From Megalobrama amblycephala (taxonomy: Eukaryota > Chordata > Actinopteri > Cypriniformes > Xenocyprididae), in contig NC_063053.1 in NCBI RefSeq assembly GCF_018812025.1, positions 6,735,623 through 6,799,622 on the forward strand: 64,000 nucleotides of DNA, given 5' to 3'. Made by a program: the position numbers and the translations under genes. Position 1 is the stretch's first letter. Each line of letters begins with the position of its first letter. Of this stretch, positions 1-13,600 are shown one piece after another. Under the pieces are notes generated by a model, which had not been told where the DNA came from, searched no databases, and saw nothing but the letters and a program-made list of their open reading frames with translations.

Positions 1-594
1 TAAGGGTGATGTAAGGAAAAATAACAAGAGTGCATAATAACATTAATATGATCCTAAAGATATTCTCAAAAGCCACAATTTAAAACATTTGCTTGTGTAC
101 TTGAGAGAGACGCTGACAGATATGAAATGACAAATTTGATGTGCTCTTCAATTATTCCTTCACAACTGACAAACAGAATAATCACACCAATTTACAGCTG
201 AGACATTTCAATGCACAGAGGAGTTTAATAAACCTTCTCTGACTGTTCCAACCATACATTAACATAACAATAAACCAGTGAGGGAGCCGTTTTTAAGCTT
301 TATACTTTATTAACAGTAATGTTAAAATAGTGTTAAAAGGACAGGAAATTATGGTGAGAAGCCATGGTTCTCAAATAAGCACAACAGATCAGTGTATGTT
401 TAAAATACGTCTATATAGTCTTAATTTATGTTTTAGTTTTAGTTAAGTCAAAGTTAAACTAAACTAAAATAATAAATGTAGCCTTGGCAATAGGAGAAAT
501 AAAACAGGTTTAAATTGGAAATTAATCAGTCAGTCAGTCATTATTTAATAAATTGATTTCTGCTCTACTCAAAATTTATATAACAGATTTAAAA
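1..594. other. AT-rich spacer, no gene seen
   Basis: No coding potential recognised. A short CAGT microsatellite (four units) is at about 525-541. Confidence 0.5.
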
Positions 595-1544
595 GGGTTT
601 TGTAGCAACTAGCAAGGGCGCCACCATCTTGTAGCATTGTGACGTCATGCTGTTGTTTAACAGATACAACGGTACAGAGAGAGAGTTAAAGACAGACTGT
701 GGAGGACAGATAAAATAAAGACAGAGACAGTGAAAGATGGAAACTGGAAAGCCACAGGGCATCAGAAGACAAAGGGATGCCACTATTGCAATTCTCCTGG
801 ATGTAAAAAATGAGTTTTACAATGTTAAAACAAAGGAGAAAATAAGTTGATTTTCATAAACTGCCGCTGAAACAGAGATCAGTAGTTCTTCGCTTACCGA
901 TACACATTCAGACACAAGTCCCACTGCCACAAGATTTCCAAAGTTATACTTGGCTATTCAATATGTTGCCAAAATGAACCTCAGAATTCAAAATGAACCA
1001 CAACCATTAACACTTGTTTGTCATTCCACAACATACAGAGATAAAAGCTTATTCAAACCCCAAAGCTTAATATTCCTTACCGTGATTCCACGTTTACCAA
1101 TCAGGACACCATACACTGGATAATCCCCAAATGTTATCCCTAATTCTGTCATTTTCCTTGCCATCTTTAATGCACAAACTCCAGAAAGAACCAAAAAGTT
1201 TATAACCAACTTTTCCATCACTATTGGAGTCCTGATTTTTCTTTTTTTTTCTTTTTTTTTGCTTATTTTTTATCAGCCCTGAATTTCCTTGCTAGTAGTA
1301 TTGGAGCCATCTATTGGTCAACTACTTTGTGACAGATATTACTGTCCTCCAAAAAAAACGACCCTATAGGTCGTCACGAAATGACGTATGACTGTCATTA
1401 CCAATCAAAATGCGTGTTTATTTAAATGCAGTGTGTGGACTTTTTACACCATTTCTCCTATTTCCATTTCCCAAAACTAATTTTTATTAATGACTACACC
1501 TACCCTTAGTGATTTACAGTGCATTTACACTTTTTGAGCACGTG

Positions 1545-1630
1545 TTCCCTGGGATCAAACCCACGCTCACATGATCACGATTGCATATTGTTATTTCAAT
1601 GCTCTACCAGTTGAGCTACGTGAAACCCAT
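1545..1630 (-). ncRNA. tRNA-like segment with box A and box B (pseudogene or SINE head)
   Basis: The minus strand reads GTAGCTCAACTGGTAGAGCA (box A region), followed about 45 nt later by GGGTTTGATCCC (box B like). The acceptor stem does not pair well, so this is not a working tRNA gene. It may be a tRNA-derived SINE head or a decayed tRNA. Confidence 0.35.
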
Positions 1631-1658
1631 ACTAATGCAGATAAAAAGGGAACAATAC

Positions 1659-1804
1659 ATTAAAATGAAAGTGTCCTGTTGTCAATAGGGGCGCAACTAT
1701 AGCAAACACTCCTATGGGTCGTATTTCATGAATTAAAATGAAAGTGTCCTGTTGTGGATAGGGGCGCCACTTTAGCAAATGCTCCTATGAGTCGTATTTC
1801 AGGG
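1659..1804. repeat. Tandem duplication, about 73-bp unit
   Basis: Two adjacent copies begin with taaaatgaaagtgtcctgtt, at about 1660 and 1733. Each continues through a shared gggcg-c-act segment to a shared gtcgtattt segment, with about 10 differences. Confidence 0.7.
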
Positions 1805-1860
1805 AAGTGACAAATGACCTATATGGTCATATTGGTTGGAGAACATGTTGGTTTATCTAT

Positions 1861-2573
1861 AGAGTACCTCAGAGATGACGTGTTTTTGTAGGCCAACCCA
1901 GAAGTTAGCGGCGCACGGGTTCCCTCGATTGAAAGCCTATTCATTTTTCCCATAGACTTTTGGAAAATCACAAAAAATAAGCTCTGTTTTTAACAAAGGG
2001 TTATGACACTCACACGTTTTGTCTATCAAGGTAATCTTTACAAGTTAACACAACATTTATAGATTTTGAAGCCTAAATAAAGTCGTCAGATATAAAAAGC
2101 TAACAGTAGGCTATAAACGGACTACAGCACACCATGGTCGCGGATCAGCGTCAACACCACCAAGCGTCCTCAAACTTTATTTAAAAAACAACTTTATTTA
2201 AAAACATGCTCGCTGATTATGATCTGCGCTGTGTATGAATATTTATCCACTTTTTCATGAGAAATTCTGTCCAAATGTCCTGTTTGCCATGATGACGTCT
2301 AAAGTCCCCGCCAAAGAAAGTAGTCCCTTTTAGCAACTTGTTAGCAACCGCCGTTTTTAGGACACAATAAAGGTTTAAAAAAGAGGGTTATAACTGGTGT
2401 GTTTTATGTCAAAGATCAAAATGTGAAAATAGGCTTTGTTAACCACAGACCTTATTTTAGGTGATTTAGCAAAAACCCATTAAAAAAACCCATAGACTTT
2501 AGGGCAGAAGTCCTAAAATGCTAACTCGCTTCCGGGTTTTGCCTACAAAAACACGTCATCTCTGAGGTACTCT
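1861..2573. mobile_element. 713-bp TIR element with 33-bp perfect inverted repeats
   Basis: The first 33 bp (start agagtacctcagagatgacg) are exactly the reverse complement of 2541-2573, with imperfect pairing further in. The flanks end and begin with AT, a possible 2-bp target duplication. No transposase frame is inside, so it is non-autonomous. Confidence 0.8.
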
Positions 2574-2806
2574 ATTTCTAGTAACGATTACTTACAGCAA
2601 AAAAAAAAAAAAAAAAAATCAAAGACCAGAATCGAAACTATACATTAATAAAAAAATATTAGTTAATAATAATGTACAGTTGGCTTCTAATTAAAATTAA
2701 TTATAAATTCATTATTATTAATAATAATTTATTATTAGGAGCCAACAAACCCTGACGTCACAGGTTAGTACTGCAAGATGGTGGTGCCGTGCTACAAAAG
2801 CTAGAT

Positions 2807-5023
2807 CTATAACAAAACATCTTTTTTCTTAAATGGTTACATTTATTGTGTTTGTTTATTGTTATATAATGTTTTACTGAAAATCCATTTAGCTACTTAA
2901 TAATGTTAACGACTAACTGCTTAAGTTTTGGTATATTTTATTTCACTTAACCTTCATTTTATTAGTAACAAACATGTTTTTGGTTTTAGTTATATATAAT
3001 AACTCTTTAGCTGCTATACCACGGCTCCAAACCTTCTATAAATGTTTACATAAAATCTCATTTCTGAGCAGACATCTTTGTTCAAAGTGTTGAATAAATT
3101 TTTCTGTCTCTGCCTCCTTCTGAAAGCAAAATCCTGCTGTTCAGTGAGAAAAAAAAAAGTCACACTCCTGGAGTAAACCAGGAATGAAGGTGGGAAGATC
3201 TGACAGCCAAGACTTTTTTCTCTCCCTTTTTAACTTCTCAACAAATGTTTCACTAATGTCTCCATAAATCCCTCATTGGCTTTCATTGATAAAAATGGTC
3301 AGTGGAAACATTCAAAGACACCCACTGTGTTTAGGAGTACGAGTCTAAAAGAGACATAATTCAAATTTATTTCGTTTGAAGTTCAGCTGTGGACTCAGAC
3401 TGACAGTCTGAACCTCAAACACACACAATATTTTGTTTGTTCTTGAATGCTGAAAATTGTCTTTCGTTATTCTAAAACACTAAAAAGACATCAAGAAAAA
3501 AACATCCTACCTTTCAGAGGAAGTATGTAGGAGTTGGCAGAGGAAGCATGTATCAGTCATTTACTGATACAACAACAGAAAAAAAACAGTAGGAAACCTG
3601 GAGCCACGGTGCTCCTTAAGAACTCTAAAGCTACTGACAAAACTCTGGGTTTCACGTGGATTTATAATGTGAAAATGTTTCCTTGGTGCACATTGTGTCT
3701 ACGGAATTCAAAATAACTTTCGATGTAGGATATACGTTCTGTAAGGATTGAACTGATATGTTTATATATGGCCATACTATCATTGAGCAAGCACTGAATT
3801 ATTAATGTTTTCCAAACTTTTTTATCTATACTTAGTATAGCCAGGACAATATCCATAATGCAAAGTTTACCACGGAAGGTTCAGTTTTAAAAAGTTCTTG
3901 CAGAGGGAAATGTACACCTGTAAATGAAAGAGATTTTATTATGAGGGGGTAAAAGAGAGCGACAGTAGTAATAACCCCACTACGGTTAGAGCTGAGACTC
4001 AGCACAAACTGAAGAACAATTTAATTGTGATTACTTGAGGCTTTCATCAAGGCATGGGAGAAAAATATTCCCCAATTTGAGACAGAATCATCAGACAGCC
4101 GAATAACAGATTTCACAGCTGAAGTGGATCCAAATGTGCCAAGAAACGCTCTATGATTTCTGTAATAATTGCATTTGTGTTTTGCAAGCGTACATTTAAA
4201 ACCAAGGCTTTTTGAACCTCTTGTGATGAATGATGAATATGTTGGAATGAATAAAAACACACACAATATTTTTGTGTTTTTGAGAATGACAGAGTAGCCA
4301 TAAAAGACGAACTGTCTTGCATTCACCGTTTTGATAAGACAATGCTAATGTGTTTGTGAGAGGAATGTAAAGAGCTATAAAGAGAATTTGTAATATAAAT
4401 GTCTTTCAAATAAAAGAATCTATATCTGAGTGGCATGTGGTTGACTTCCCTGTCATGAAGTTTATTCATGTTCCAGTTATATTCACTATCAACAAGCACT
4501 ATGATATTCTCTGTTTATTCCATTTAAATTCAACACACCAAAGTCTGATCAAGATGATGCATTTTATTTGTTTTAACATTGATTCAAAAAAATAAATCAT
4601 ATATTTGGATATTTCATGTGCCTATTTTTATTACCACTAACTGTTGTTCGGCTCTATTATTACTAGTCACTTTTTACCAAAACATTAGCAGACCTCTTAT
4701 TAATGGCCACGTTTTATTTATCCATTCCCTTTTTTTTTTGTTGAATTGTGGCTACAATTTAACTAAATAAATTAGAATGAGAAAACAAATTATTTTTTTC
4801 TTCATTTGTTTGTGTACAATAGGCAAATTGACAATACCTATCAGAAATCTGTTTTCCCTATCAAAAAGACCATCTATTGAAACTGAACTGCAAATATGGA
4901 TTGTTTCAAAATTAATTCAGAAAAACAAAACAGAAAAACATTTTAATGTTTCGTTATTATAGGCTTTATGCCAAACATCACATGAACAAACAGGAAAACA
5001 GGTCTCATTGCATCCGCTTGTCA
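2807..5023. other. Spacer, no gene seen
   Basis: AT-rich unique-looking sequence. Short open frames of 60-100 codons (for example minus 4021-4326) show no family motif and no splice context. Confidence 0.4.
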
Positions 5024-5748
5024 GTTAGTTCACCCAAAAATGAAAATAATGTAATTTATCACTCACCCTCATGTCGTTCTACACCCGCAGGACCTTTGTT
5101 CATCTTCGGAACACAAATTAAGATATTTTTGATGAAATCCGATGGCTCAGTGAGGCCTGCATTGACAGCAATGTCACCGAACTTCTCAAGATCTAGAAAG
5201 GTACTCAAAACATATTTAAAACAGTTCATGCGAGTACAGTGGTTCAACCTTAATATTATAAAGCGACAAGAATACTTTTTGTGCAAAAAAAACAAAATGA
5301 TGACTTTTCAACAATATCTAGTGATGGCCGATTTCAAAACACTGCTTTGAAGCTTTTTGAATCTTTTGTTTCAAATAAGTTGATTGGAGCGCAAAGTGAT
5401 ATGAGCAGTTTGATACATGATCCGAATCACTGATTCGAAACAAAAGATTCGTAAAGCTTCGAAGCAGCATTTTGAAATCGGCCATCACTAAATATTGTTG
5501 AAAAGCTTTTTTTTTTTTTTTTTGCGCACAAAAACTATTCTTATCGTTTTATAATATTAAGGTTGAACCACTGAACTCACATGAACTGTTTTAAGTATGT
5601 TTTGAGTACCTTTCTAGATCTTGAGAAGTTCGGTGACATTGCTGGCAATAGATTTCATCAAAAATATCTTAATTTATGTTCTGAAGATTAACAAAGGTCT
5701 TACAGGTGTGGAACGACATAAGGGAGAGTAATTAATGACAGAATTTAC
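5024..5748. mobile_element. Foldback element with a second foldback nested inside
   Basis: The left arm (tagttcacccaaaaatgaaa onward) pairs with a right arm ending near 5748, including copies of the ctttgttcatcttcggaaca segment. In the centre, about 5320-5492, a second inverted repeat runs from gtgatggccgatttcaaaac to its reverse complement. The same composite occurs at 28369-29137. Confidence 0.7.
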
Positions 5749-5752
5749 AGGG

Positions 5753-6080
5753 TTTAAAGGGTTAACTCACCCAAAAATGAAAAATATCCGATAATTTACT
5801 TGCCCTCGAACCATTCTAGGTGTATACGACTTTTTTTTTTTTCAGCCAAACACAATCAAAAGTTATATTAAAAAATATCCTGGCTCTTCCAAGCTTTATA
5901 ATAGGAATGAATAGAGATTTTGAAGCACAAAAAACACATCTATCCATCATAAAAGAAATCCATATGGCTCCAGAGGATTAATAAAAGCCTTCTGAAGCAA
6001 AGCGATGCATTTTTGTAAGAAAAATATACATATTTATAGCTTACCTTGTGCATTTTGGTAAGGAAAATATCCATATTTAT
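5753..6080. mobile_element. Half of a TTAA-type foldback element
   Basis: Begins TTAAAGGGTTAACTCACCC and carries the left-arm sequence also found at 48161 onward (cctggctcttccaagctt, then cttctgaag). The matching right arm is missing, so this copy is truncated. Confidence 0.6.
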
Positions 6081-7120
6081 AGCTTAGACCAACAAATGCA
6101 CCAATGTATTTCATCAGAACCTTAGTTCTGACAAAAAAACATTAGTGCAAAATACATTTAGCACAATTCTTAACACCCCACCCCAGACCATGGTTACGGC
6201 CATTATCCCAGCATAAGAAAAAAAGCTGTAAAGGTGGTAATTTTTAACAAGATTAACATCTTGTTCAGCACATTTTGCAACAACACTATCACAACTCATG
6301 TGTGAGTGCAGCAAAGAGCTGTTTTCACATATGGAGACAGTGTTTACATAGAAATAAAGTGGAGTTTTTTTGCTGTGAAAGCCTTTAAGATGTCTAAGAG
6401 AGGTGTGAAAATTGATTATGAAAAAGTAAACTATAACAATTATTTCACAAAATACAAGCTTAACATTTTAAATGTACTTCAAGAAAAAAGTTAAAAAATT
6501 CAGAAACATTTTTGAGTTATCTGTGAGCACACACACCTTCAATACAAATGCCATTGTGATGCCATGTTAATGTGTTATAGGTTCTTTTAATGTGAATGCC
6601 TGAACAACACTTCACAGCTATAGAGGCTTAATGGCGCTCTTGTCCTGCTAGATGTGAGAGACATACCAACGTCACACAGTTTGTCAAGGCAGATGACACA
6701 GGCAGAAGCCAGAAAACCCTCATCCTCACCAGTTAACATATTGAACCATGGTACTTGTGAGTTACGATGACTGGCCTCACACTTTCTCTAAGAGGACATC
6801 CTCACCCTCCCTTCATTCCCAGCACAGCATGATGACAGAGGCAACTTGTTATTATTAAATCAGAGGAAAGAGGAACTAAAAATGGATTTTCAGGAATTGT
6901 GTTATTGCTCTTTTGGCCTAGATATGAAGGCAACATACGGCCTTGTCAATCAGACATCTCAGATCTGTTGGCAGACACACTGCTGTGAACTATTGAATTA
7001 TTTTAGATGAAAGTGTTACAGGATTATTCAAATTGCAGCGCACTTGACTGAAGCAACACACAGCAATTCATAAAATGCAACACTGCCCTCTAGAGGAGAG
7101 TTAGTATATAACACAATGGT
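6081..7120. other. Spacer downstream of ap5s1, no gene seen
   Basis: No exon, RNA gene or complete repeat was recognised. Confidence 0.35.
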
Positions 7121-7126
7121 TTTATT
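7121..7126 (-). promoter_or_regulatory. Candidate polyadenylation signal of ap5s1
   Basis: Minus-strand AATAAA about 490 bp after the ap5s1 stop codon; a plausible transcript end, without other support. Confidence 0.35.
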
Positions 7127-7612
7127 TTGACCCATCCAGACAGTAATATAATATAATAATAATATAAATTCAGACTTTAATTAACAAGAAACTCAGTGAA
7201 CAATGTTATCAATTGACCATTTACGAGCACTTAATCAGGTACTTCAAAGTCATTCTGCCTGAACGATCAAATGTGTAAAGAGCTTTACTTGAAGAATCTC
7301 TCAATGGGATATTATAAGCTGTACTGCTTTTGTGGTTCACTCTTTTTTCCATCTAATCTGATGTCAAACTCCAATTAAAGTTTTAGAACATGTGCCTTTT
7401 GGTTTCCTCAAAGGGAAAAACCAGTTCACAATACACTTCGTGGGTACAATCTTCTACTTTTCAAATGTGTGCATTACACTTTCAAAGGAGAAGTGGTTCC
7501 CCCAAATCTCCTAGATCGGAACATCCAGGATTTATCAGGCATATTTATATATTACCCTCTAAATATGTGGCAAATGGCTCACCAGTGTGATTCTACCAAT
7601 ACACACACTCTT

Positions 7613-10600
7613 TCATTTGCTCACGTAGCTCGCTATCTCTTTATCCAGGCTGGAGGCAAAACGGTGGTTGAGGAAGAGGAGCTGACCATGAGGAAGGAGT
7701 CTGTGCAACAATGCGTCCACTCGATCACTTTTCAGCAACACCTGAAAATAACAGCTAAGTCAGCCAGAGGAAAAATGGTAGTGTCAAATAATCAATAGCT
7801 TGGCGGTCTGCCTATTTAATTTGAATTTGTGTCCTTGTTCACTGCCTGACAACAAATCTGGCCCTAGTCATACAGTAACTGGAAATTATATAATTCTGCA
7901 GTGAATGTCTGAAGAAAATGCACATGAGCTCATTGGGTTGCTTTTCTATGAATGTATTGATTACAATGTAATCAACAGCCAAACATTTATCGCATACAGA
8001 ATGTGTCCACTGTTAGGCATATTGGTGGAAAGAAACTAGGCCAGCAGACATGAGAAAATCTTACGCTCAGTCTACTACTTCATAAGATTATGAGAGTTCA
8101 ACAGAAGTTCAGTTCAGCTATAAAAATAAAAGTCATTTTCAGCCTATCTATACAATGATATAATGAAAACACCACATGTCTCAGGCACATTCACTCAAAT
8201 ACACAATAAGAATGACTTTATCTTTTAAACTACCATTCAAAAGTGTGGGGTCAGCAAAATTTCTTTAAAAGAAATTAATATTTTTATTCAGCAAGGACAC
8301 AATAAATTGATAAGATCAGAAGTGAGAGCAAAGTTGTTACAAAAAAAAATCTATTTCAAGTAGATGCTACTTTTAAGCTTTCTATTCATCAAAAAAAAAA
8401 GCATTTCCACAAAAATATTAAGCAGCACAACTGTTTTCTTGAGCAGCAAAATCAGCATATCTATGGCCTATAAAATCCGCTTTATTTTTTCCCAAATTCC
8501 GTTTTATTTTTTCCCAAATTCCGTTTTTTTCCGTTTTAATATTTCTGGATTCCATTTTTTCCGTTTTATTTATTTTTTGACTCTATTTTAATGGTTAAAT
8601 TAAATTTTAGTAATCAAAAAGCATGTCTAATTTATTGAAATAATGAATCTTGTCCAATTTACCTAGCCCGGATGCCAGACGAACTTAGCCCCGCCCACAA
8701 TATTTTGAGGTCGAGGAGTTCGGTCTGGACTCGATCCGTAGAGGAGTAATTATGCCCGAACAGAAACTGTTCGGACCAATCACATTGTCAGGGCGATGAT
8801 TGACAGATTATCACCAGAAACGTAATCAGCCACGTCATCAAAGAGCGCTTGGGGAGTTTGATTGACAAGCGATCTAACCAATCAGAACGCCGCATCCGCC
8901 ATTTTGTCCGACAAAGCAGTCAGGAGTTAGAAGATTAACCTCGGTGGAGTTAAACTTGAAAAATTGTGCATATTGACGTCTTTCCGCGTTTGAAACAACA
9001 TTCATTCTCATGTTCATTCATGTTTATTTGATGCTATAAATGGACTAGTAGGAAGAGATGATCGGTTCACGAGCCTCTTGAGCTGAGGCGCTACAGCGAT
9101 CTGTCACGATCATGGTCACAACCCATTAAAGAGCCACAAAATGGTTTTTATTGTTTGAATTTTTTTAATAACTACACAGTTTGAAAGCTGGGACTTTGTT
9201 TAATATCATAAGTAACCTGCTCTGTCTCGTCTGTCGATGTGTTGTCAGTTTCCTCTTTGCTCCGCAATGTATTTTCCACTCTGTGTGGCGTGACAGCGCC
9301 ACGGCTTGTCGGACAAAGCAACAGTAACTAAGGGGGGCGGGTCTTTGCGAAAGGTCAATTAGTTTACAACAATGATGGCTGTTGAAGAACTGAGATGTGT
9401 AGATTCCGCCATCGCGTCTGTTATAGAAGATATCGACAGCGCATTAATTTTAAAAAAGGAACAGAGGACCGCGATCAAGGCATTTGTCGATGGGAAAGAT
9501 GTCTTTGCCGTCCTTCCTACGGGATTCGGCAAAAGTTTGATTTATCAGCTGGCCCCGATGGTCGCTAAGAAGAGTTCTGTTGACAACTATGCGTCGCTCA
9601 ACATACGTCACTTACTCTGTAGCTCTGATTGGTTGTAGGTCTATCCAATTGAGGTCATTCCTGGATCGGTTGAAATACGCCCCCATAATCAAAGCCCAAT
9701 GGAGCAGTATCAGACTCATATTCGAACTAGAATTGAGTATGACCACGTCAGGCTACAATTTACCAACAATTTAATAAAAGTTTAACAAAAAAATTTAAAA
9801 AAGTTTTTAGGGCCCTACGTTTTATTCTTTCCCCTCAAATTTTATTTTTACCAAATTCTATTTTTTGGATTCCATTTTAATGGTTTAATTCCATTTTAAT
9901 AATCAAAAAGCATGTCTAATTAATTGAATTCTTAAAAACAACAATATTAATTAAAAAAAAATATTTTTATGAATTTTTTTTTCTTCAGAAGTTCTGTTGT
10001 GTATTTAAATTTTTCTGGCAATCAAATGAACGCATACCATTTAATTTATCTTTTAATCATGAAATTAAACTTTTTTGTCAAACAATGTGCTGCACAACAG
10101 AGCTTTACTGTTAAAATTATAACATGGAAGAAACACTGAGATTATTGTTTAAAATATATTTTAATAATTTATTATTAAATTAATTTATCTAAATTCTACT
10201 GTACAACAGTAATATGTTTGTCAAGCTAAATTGAACTTTTATTTTGACAGTTTGCCTAGAGCTTTGAGTTTCTCTGTGTTTATGACGGTAGTTTTCTCAA
10301 ACGAAGCGGTTAAATGCTGATGAAATGACTTTCAGAGCAGCTCTGGAGATGAATTCGTGCGTTCATATAGTGAGGCGACAGAGGACGAAAACACCGCGAG
10401 CGTCACACGTGCTTCAGCGTGCGTGCGCCCGCGCGAGTGTGTGTGAGGCGGTGTGAGGTAAATGAAACTGTGCTTCTGCATCATTCATTTCAGAGGCACA
10501 CAGGCATGCAGGATTCATGTTTAAAAAGTCTTTTTGCGGTTTAATATTCAGTCACTAGTCTATATCGCAATTTAATTTACGTGTACTGACGTGCTTTTAA

Positions 10601-13600
10601 TTCATTCATCAAAAATTTGACAAATTCCGTGACATTCTGCATTCTATAGTAAATTCCGTTTTTATGACTGGATTCCGCGATTCCGTGATCGCGGAAATTA
10701 TAGGGCCTTACATATCAGAATGACTATATTAAAATTATAATAACTATATTAGCATCCAGACCAGCGCACAATGTCGTTCTGTTTATTATAAGCTTGAGCT
10801 GCAGTTTTGTTGTCTGTCACTTTAAATGCTCGACCTCTTTAAAGCACGACGTTGTCTGATTGGCTGTCAATGTTTTTGTCATTCATCAGCTGTAAATCGC
10901 TGTAAAAGTGATTTCAACAGTATCGTTCATCTGTGCCATTATCATTAATAGTTGTGGTGTCGACTTTGCCATTTTTTTATATTTAGAACAATACTTAGAA
11001 CTATATCTTTATCATTATCTTCCTTAGTGTGAACGGGTCCTAGCAAAACCTCACCTCAGCACCAGGTCCCAGCAGACGCAGCTCCTCCAGGCAGTGGCGT
11101 GCAATGTTGCGAAGCGCTCCCTCTGCGAGCAGAAGGTTCTCGTGTGGTCTGCAGACAAGAGTGAATGCTAGTGACTGCACCCCCAGCCACAGAACAACAC
11201 TCCGAACTGGAAACAGCTCTGCACTGCCCAGGGAAAACACACCCTTGTCAGCTTCACCCAGAGCGACAGCCTCCTCTCCCAGCACAGCCTCAGTACACAG
11301 ACTGCCTGAGGCCTCCCTACTCAGAGCCACCGCACTCCTCACCTGTCTGAGAGAGAGGAAGGGCAGAAATTGAGATTATTGTTTCCCATGGGTTTACTTC
11401 ACATACAAAAATGTACCATAGTTTCTGACAAAATACCATCGTTACTGCACTTATTGATAATGCAGATACTTGGGCTGCATCCAAAATCTACTAAACAGTA
11501 GGCAAAAAACTGTATGTTACAAGAGTAGCAGGTCTAAATTCTCAGTACTCAGTACAGTAAAAGAGCAGACAAAGTACCCGGATGACCTACTACTTCAGTG
11601 AAGAGACGTAACTGATCACATGATAATAACAACATGGCAAATGCAGTACATCCGGTGTGGTGAGAAATCGAGTCCCCCCAGGAATCGGGTCTCCTTTAGG
11701 ACCCCAAGTGATCACATTGGTTCAACGGACTTTTAATGTGTAGTATTTTTGAGGCCTGATTATAATTCCTGCAAAATTACATTATGATTTATATAGTTTA
11801 AAGGTGCCCTAGAATTAAAAAACTGAATTTATCTTGGCATAGTTGAATAACAAGAGTTCAGTACATGGAAATGACATACAGTGAGTCTCAAACATCATTG
11901 TTTCCTCCTTCTTATATAAATCTCATTTGTTTAAAAGACCTCAGAAGAACTGGCGAATCTCAACATAACACCGACTGTTACGTAACAGTCGGGATCATTA
12001 ATATGTACGCCCCCAATATTTGCATATGCCAGCTCATGTTCAAGGCATTACACAAGGCAGTATTAACATCTGGATCTGTGCACAGCTGAATCATCAGACT
12101 AGGTAAGCAAGCAAGAACAATAGCAAAAAATGGCAGATGGAGCAATAATAACTGACATGATCCATGATTACATGATATTTTTAGTGATATTTGTAAATTG
12201 TCTTTCTAAATGTTTCATTAGCATGTTGCTAATGTACTGTTAAATGTGGTTAAAGTTACCATTGTTTCTTACTGTATTACGGAGACAAGACTGTTGTTAT
12301 TTTCATTTTTTAAACACTTACAGTCTGTATAATTCATAAACACAACTTCATTCTTTATAAATCTCTCCAATAGTGTGTAATGTTAGCTTTAGACACGGAG
12401 CACCATCAAACTCATTCAGAATCAAATGTAAACATCCAAATAAATACCATACTTACGCGATTAGACATGCTGCATGACGAACACTTTGTAAAGATCCATT
12501 TTGAGGGTTATATTAGCTGTGTGAACTTTGTTTATGCTGTTAAAGGCAAGTGCGAGCTCAGTGGGCGGGGAGCATGAGCATTTAAAGGGGCCGCAGACTA
12601 AATCGACTCATATTTAATGATGCCCCAAAATAGGCAGTTAAAAAAATTAATAAAAAATAATCTATGGGGTATTTTGAGCTGAAACTTCACAGACACATTC
12701 AGGGGACACCTTAGACTTATATTACATCTTTTAAAAAGACGTTCTACGGCACCTTTAAGGTTCTATACTAGTATATAACTAAAGCTATAGGTTGTGAAAT
12801 CAAGCATTTCTCGTTCTTACTGTTTTTTAGCTTACGTACTAACATAGCATACATCTACCTGATTAGCCTGCTAGCTTAGCTTATATTAGGTATGTTTTTT
12901 GCTTCCAATATCTGTTTCCAGTTTGTTTTATTATGCAATACATAGGCATTCATTTTATATCTCAAGCATTTTGTTTGTGCACTTAATGTAATAAACCATA
13001 CAATAGTGAAATAGGTTATAATTAGTCAAGACATAAAAGGATAACTTTTGATCAGGCGTTACTGCCTGGGTTCTATAGGAGACCTGATTCCTGGGGGAGG
13101 ACTCAATTTCTCACGACACCTGATTACATTCACACTACACATTCATACTACATAGAATGTACTTTCTTAGTGGTCACAAAGTAAGTACTTACTCAAAATA
13201 AGTACCTACTCAAGACAGTATGCTATTTTAGATGCAGCCTTGGTATTAAAGTTGGCATGAAATGGAAGTTGCGATAGTTATTCATAACTATCGACAGACA
13301 GATATCAATAAATATTATGACGTATATCCGAGTGAACAGATTCTCAAAGAAGAAAAAGGTCTTGATTTTGTCCATCGGGAATTGATTGGATCATTGTGGT
13401 TTGCTATTGCTGTGATCTTGTGTGAATAACAGATTGTCCCGCCCTCGTGCCAGTAAAAACATCATCAGAGAATAGTTGTCATTACAATTTATATTTTGAT
13501 AAAAGAAGAGGGCACGTGATTTTTTTTTTTTTAAATGATGATGCAACATTACATAAAAATAAAAATTGTCCGTTTTGATTTTATTGTGAACTTTGTTTAT

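Larger units (their letters stand above)
595..2806. mobile_element. Composite element with outer inverted repeats (degenerate)
   Basis: Sequence at 599-645 (containing gcgccaccatcttgtagca and gtgacgtca) recurs in inverted, diverged form at about 2751-2802. Inside are a tandem duplication, a tRNA-like segment and the complete element 1861-2573. The outer arms differ at several bases, so the insertion is old. Family not recognised. Confidence 0.35.

Noticed and set aside
4946..5350. 134-codon frame, with a similar one at 28444-28845
   Set aside because: Both lie in arms of the foldback elements, and the same noncoding repeat explains their similarity.
11104..11373. Plus-strand frames opposite ap5s1 exon 2
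   Set aside because: Antisense shadows of the real exon on the minus strand.
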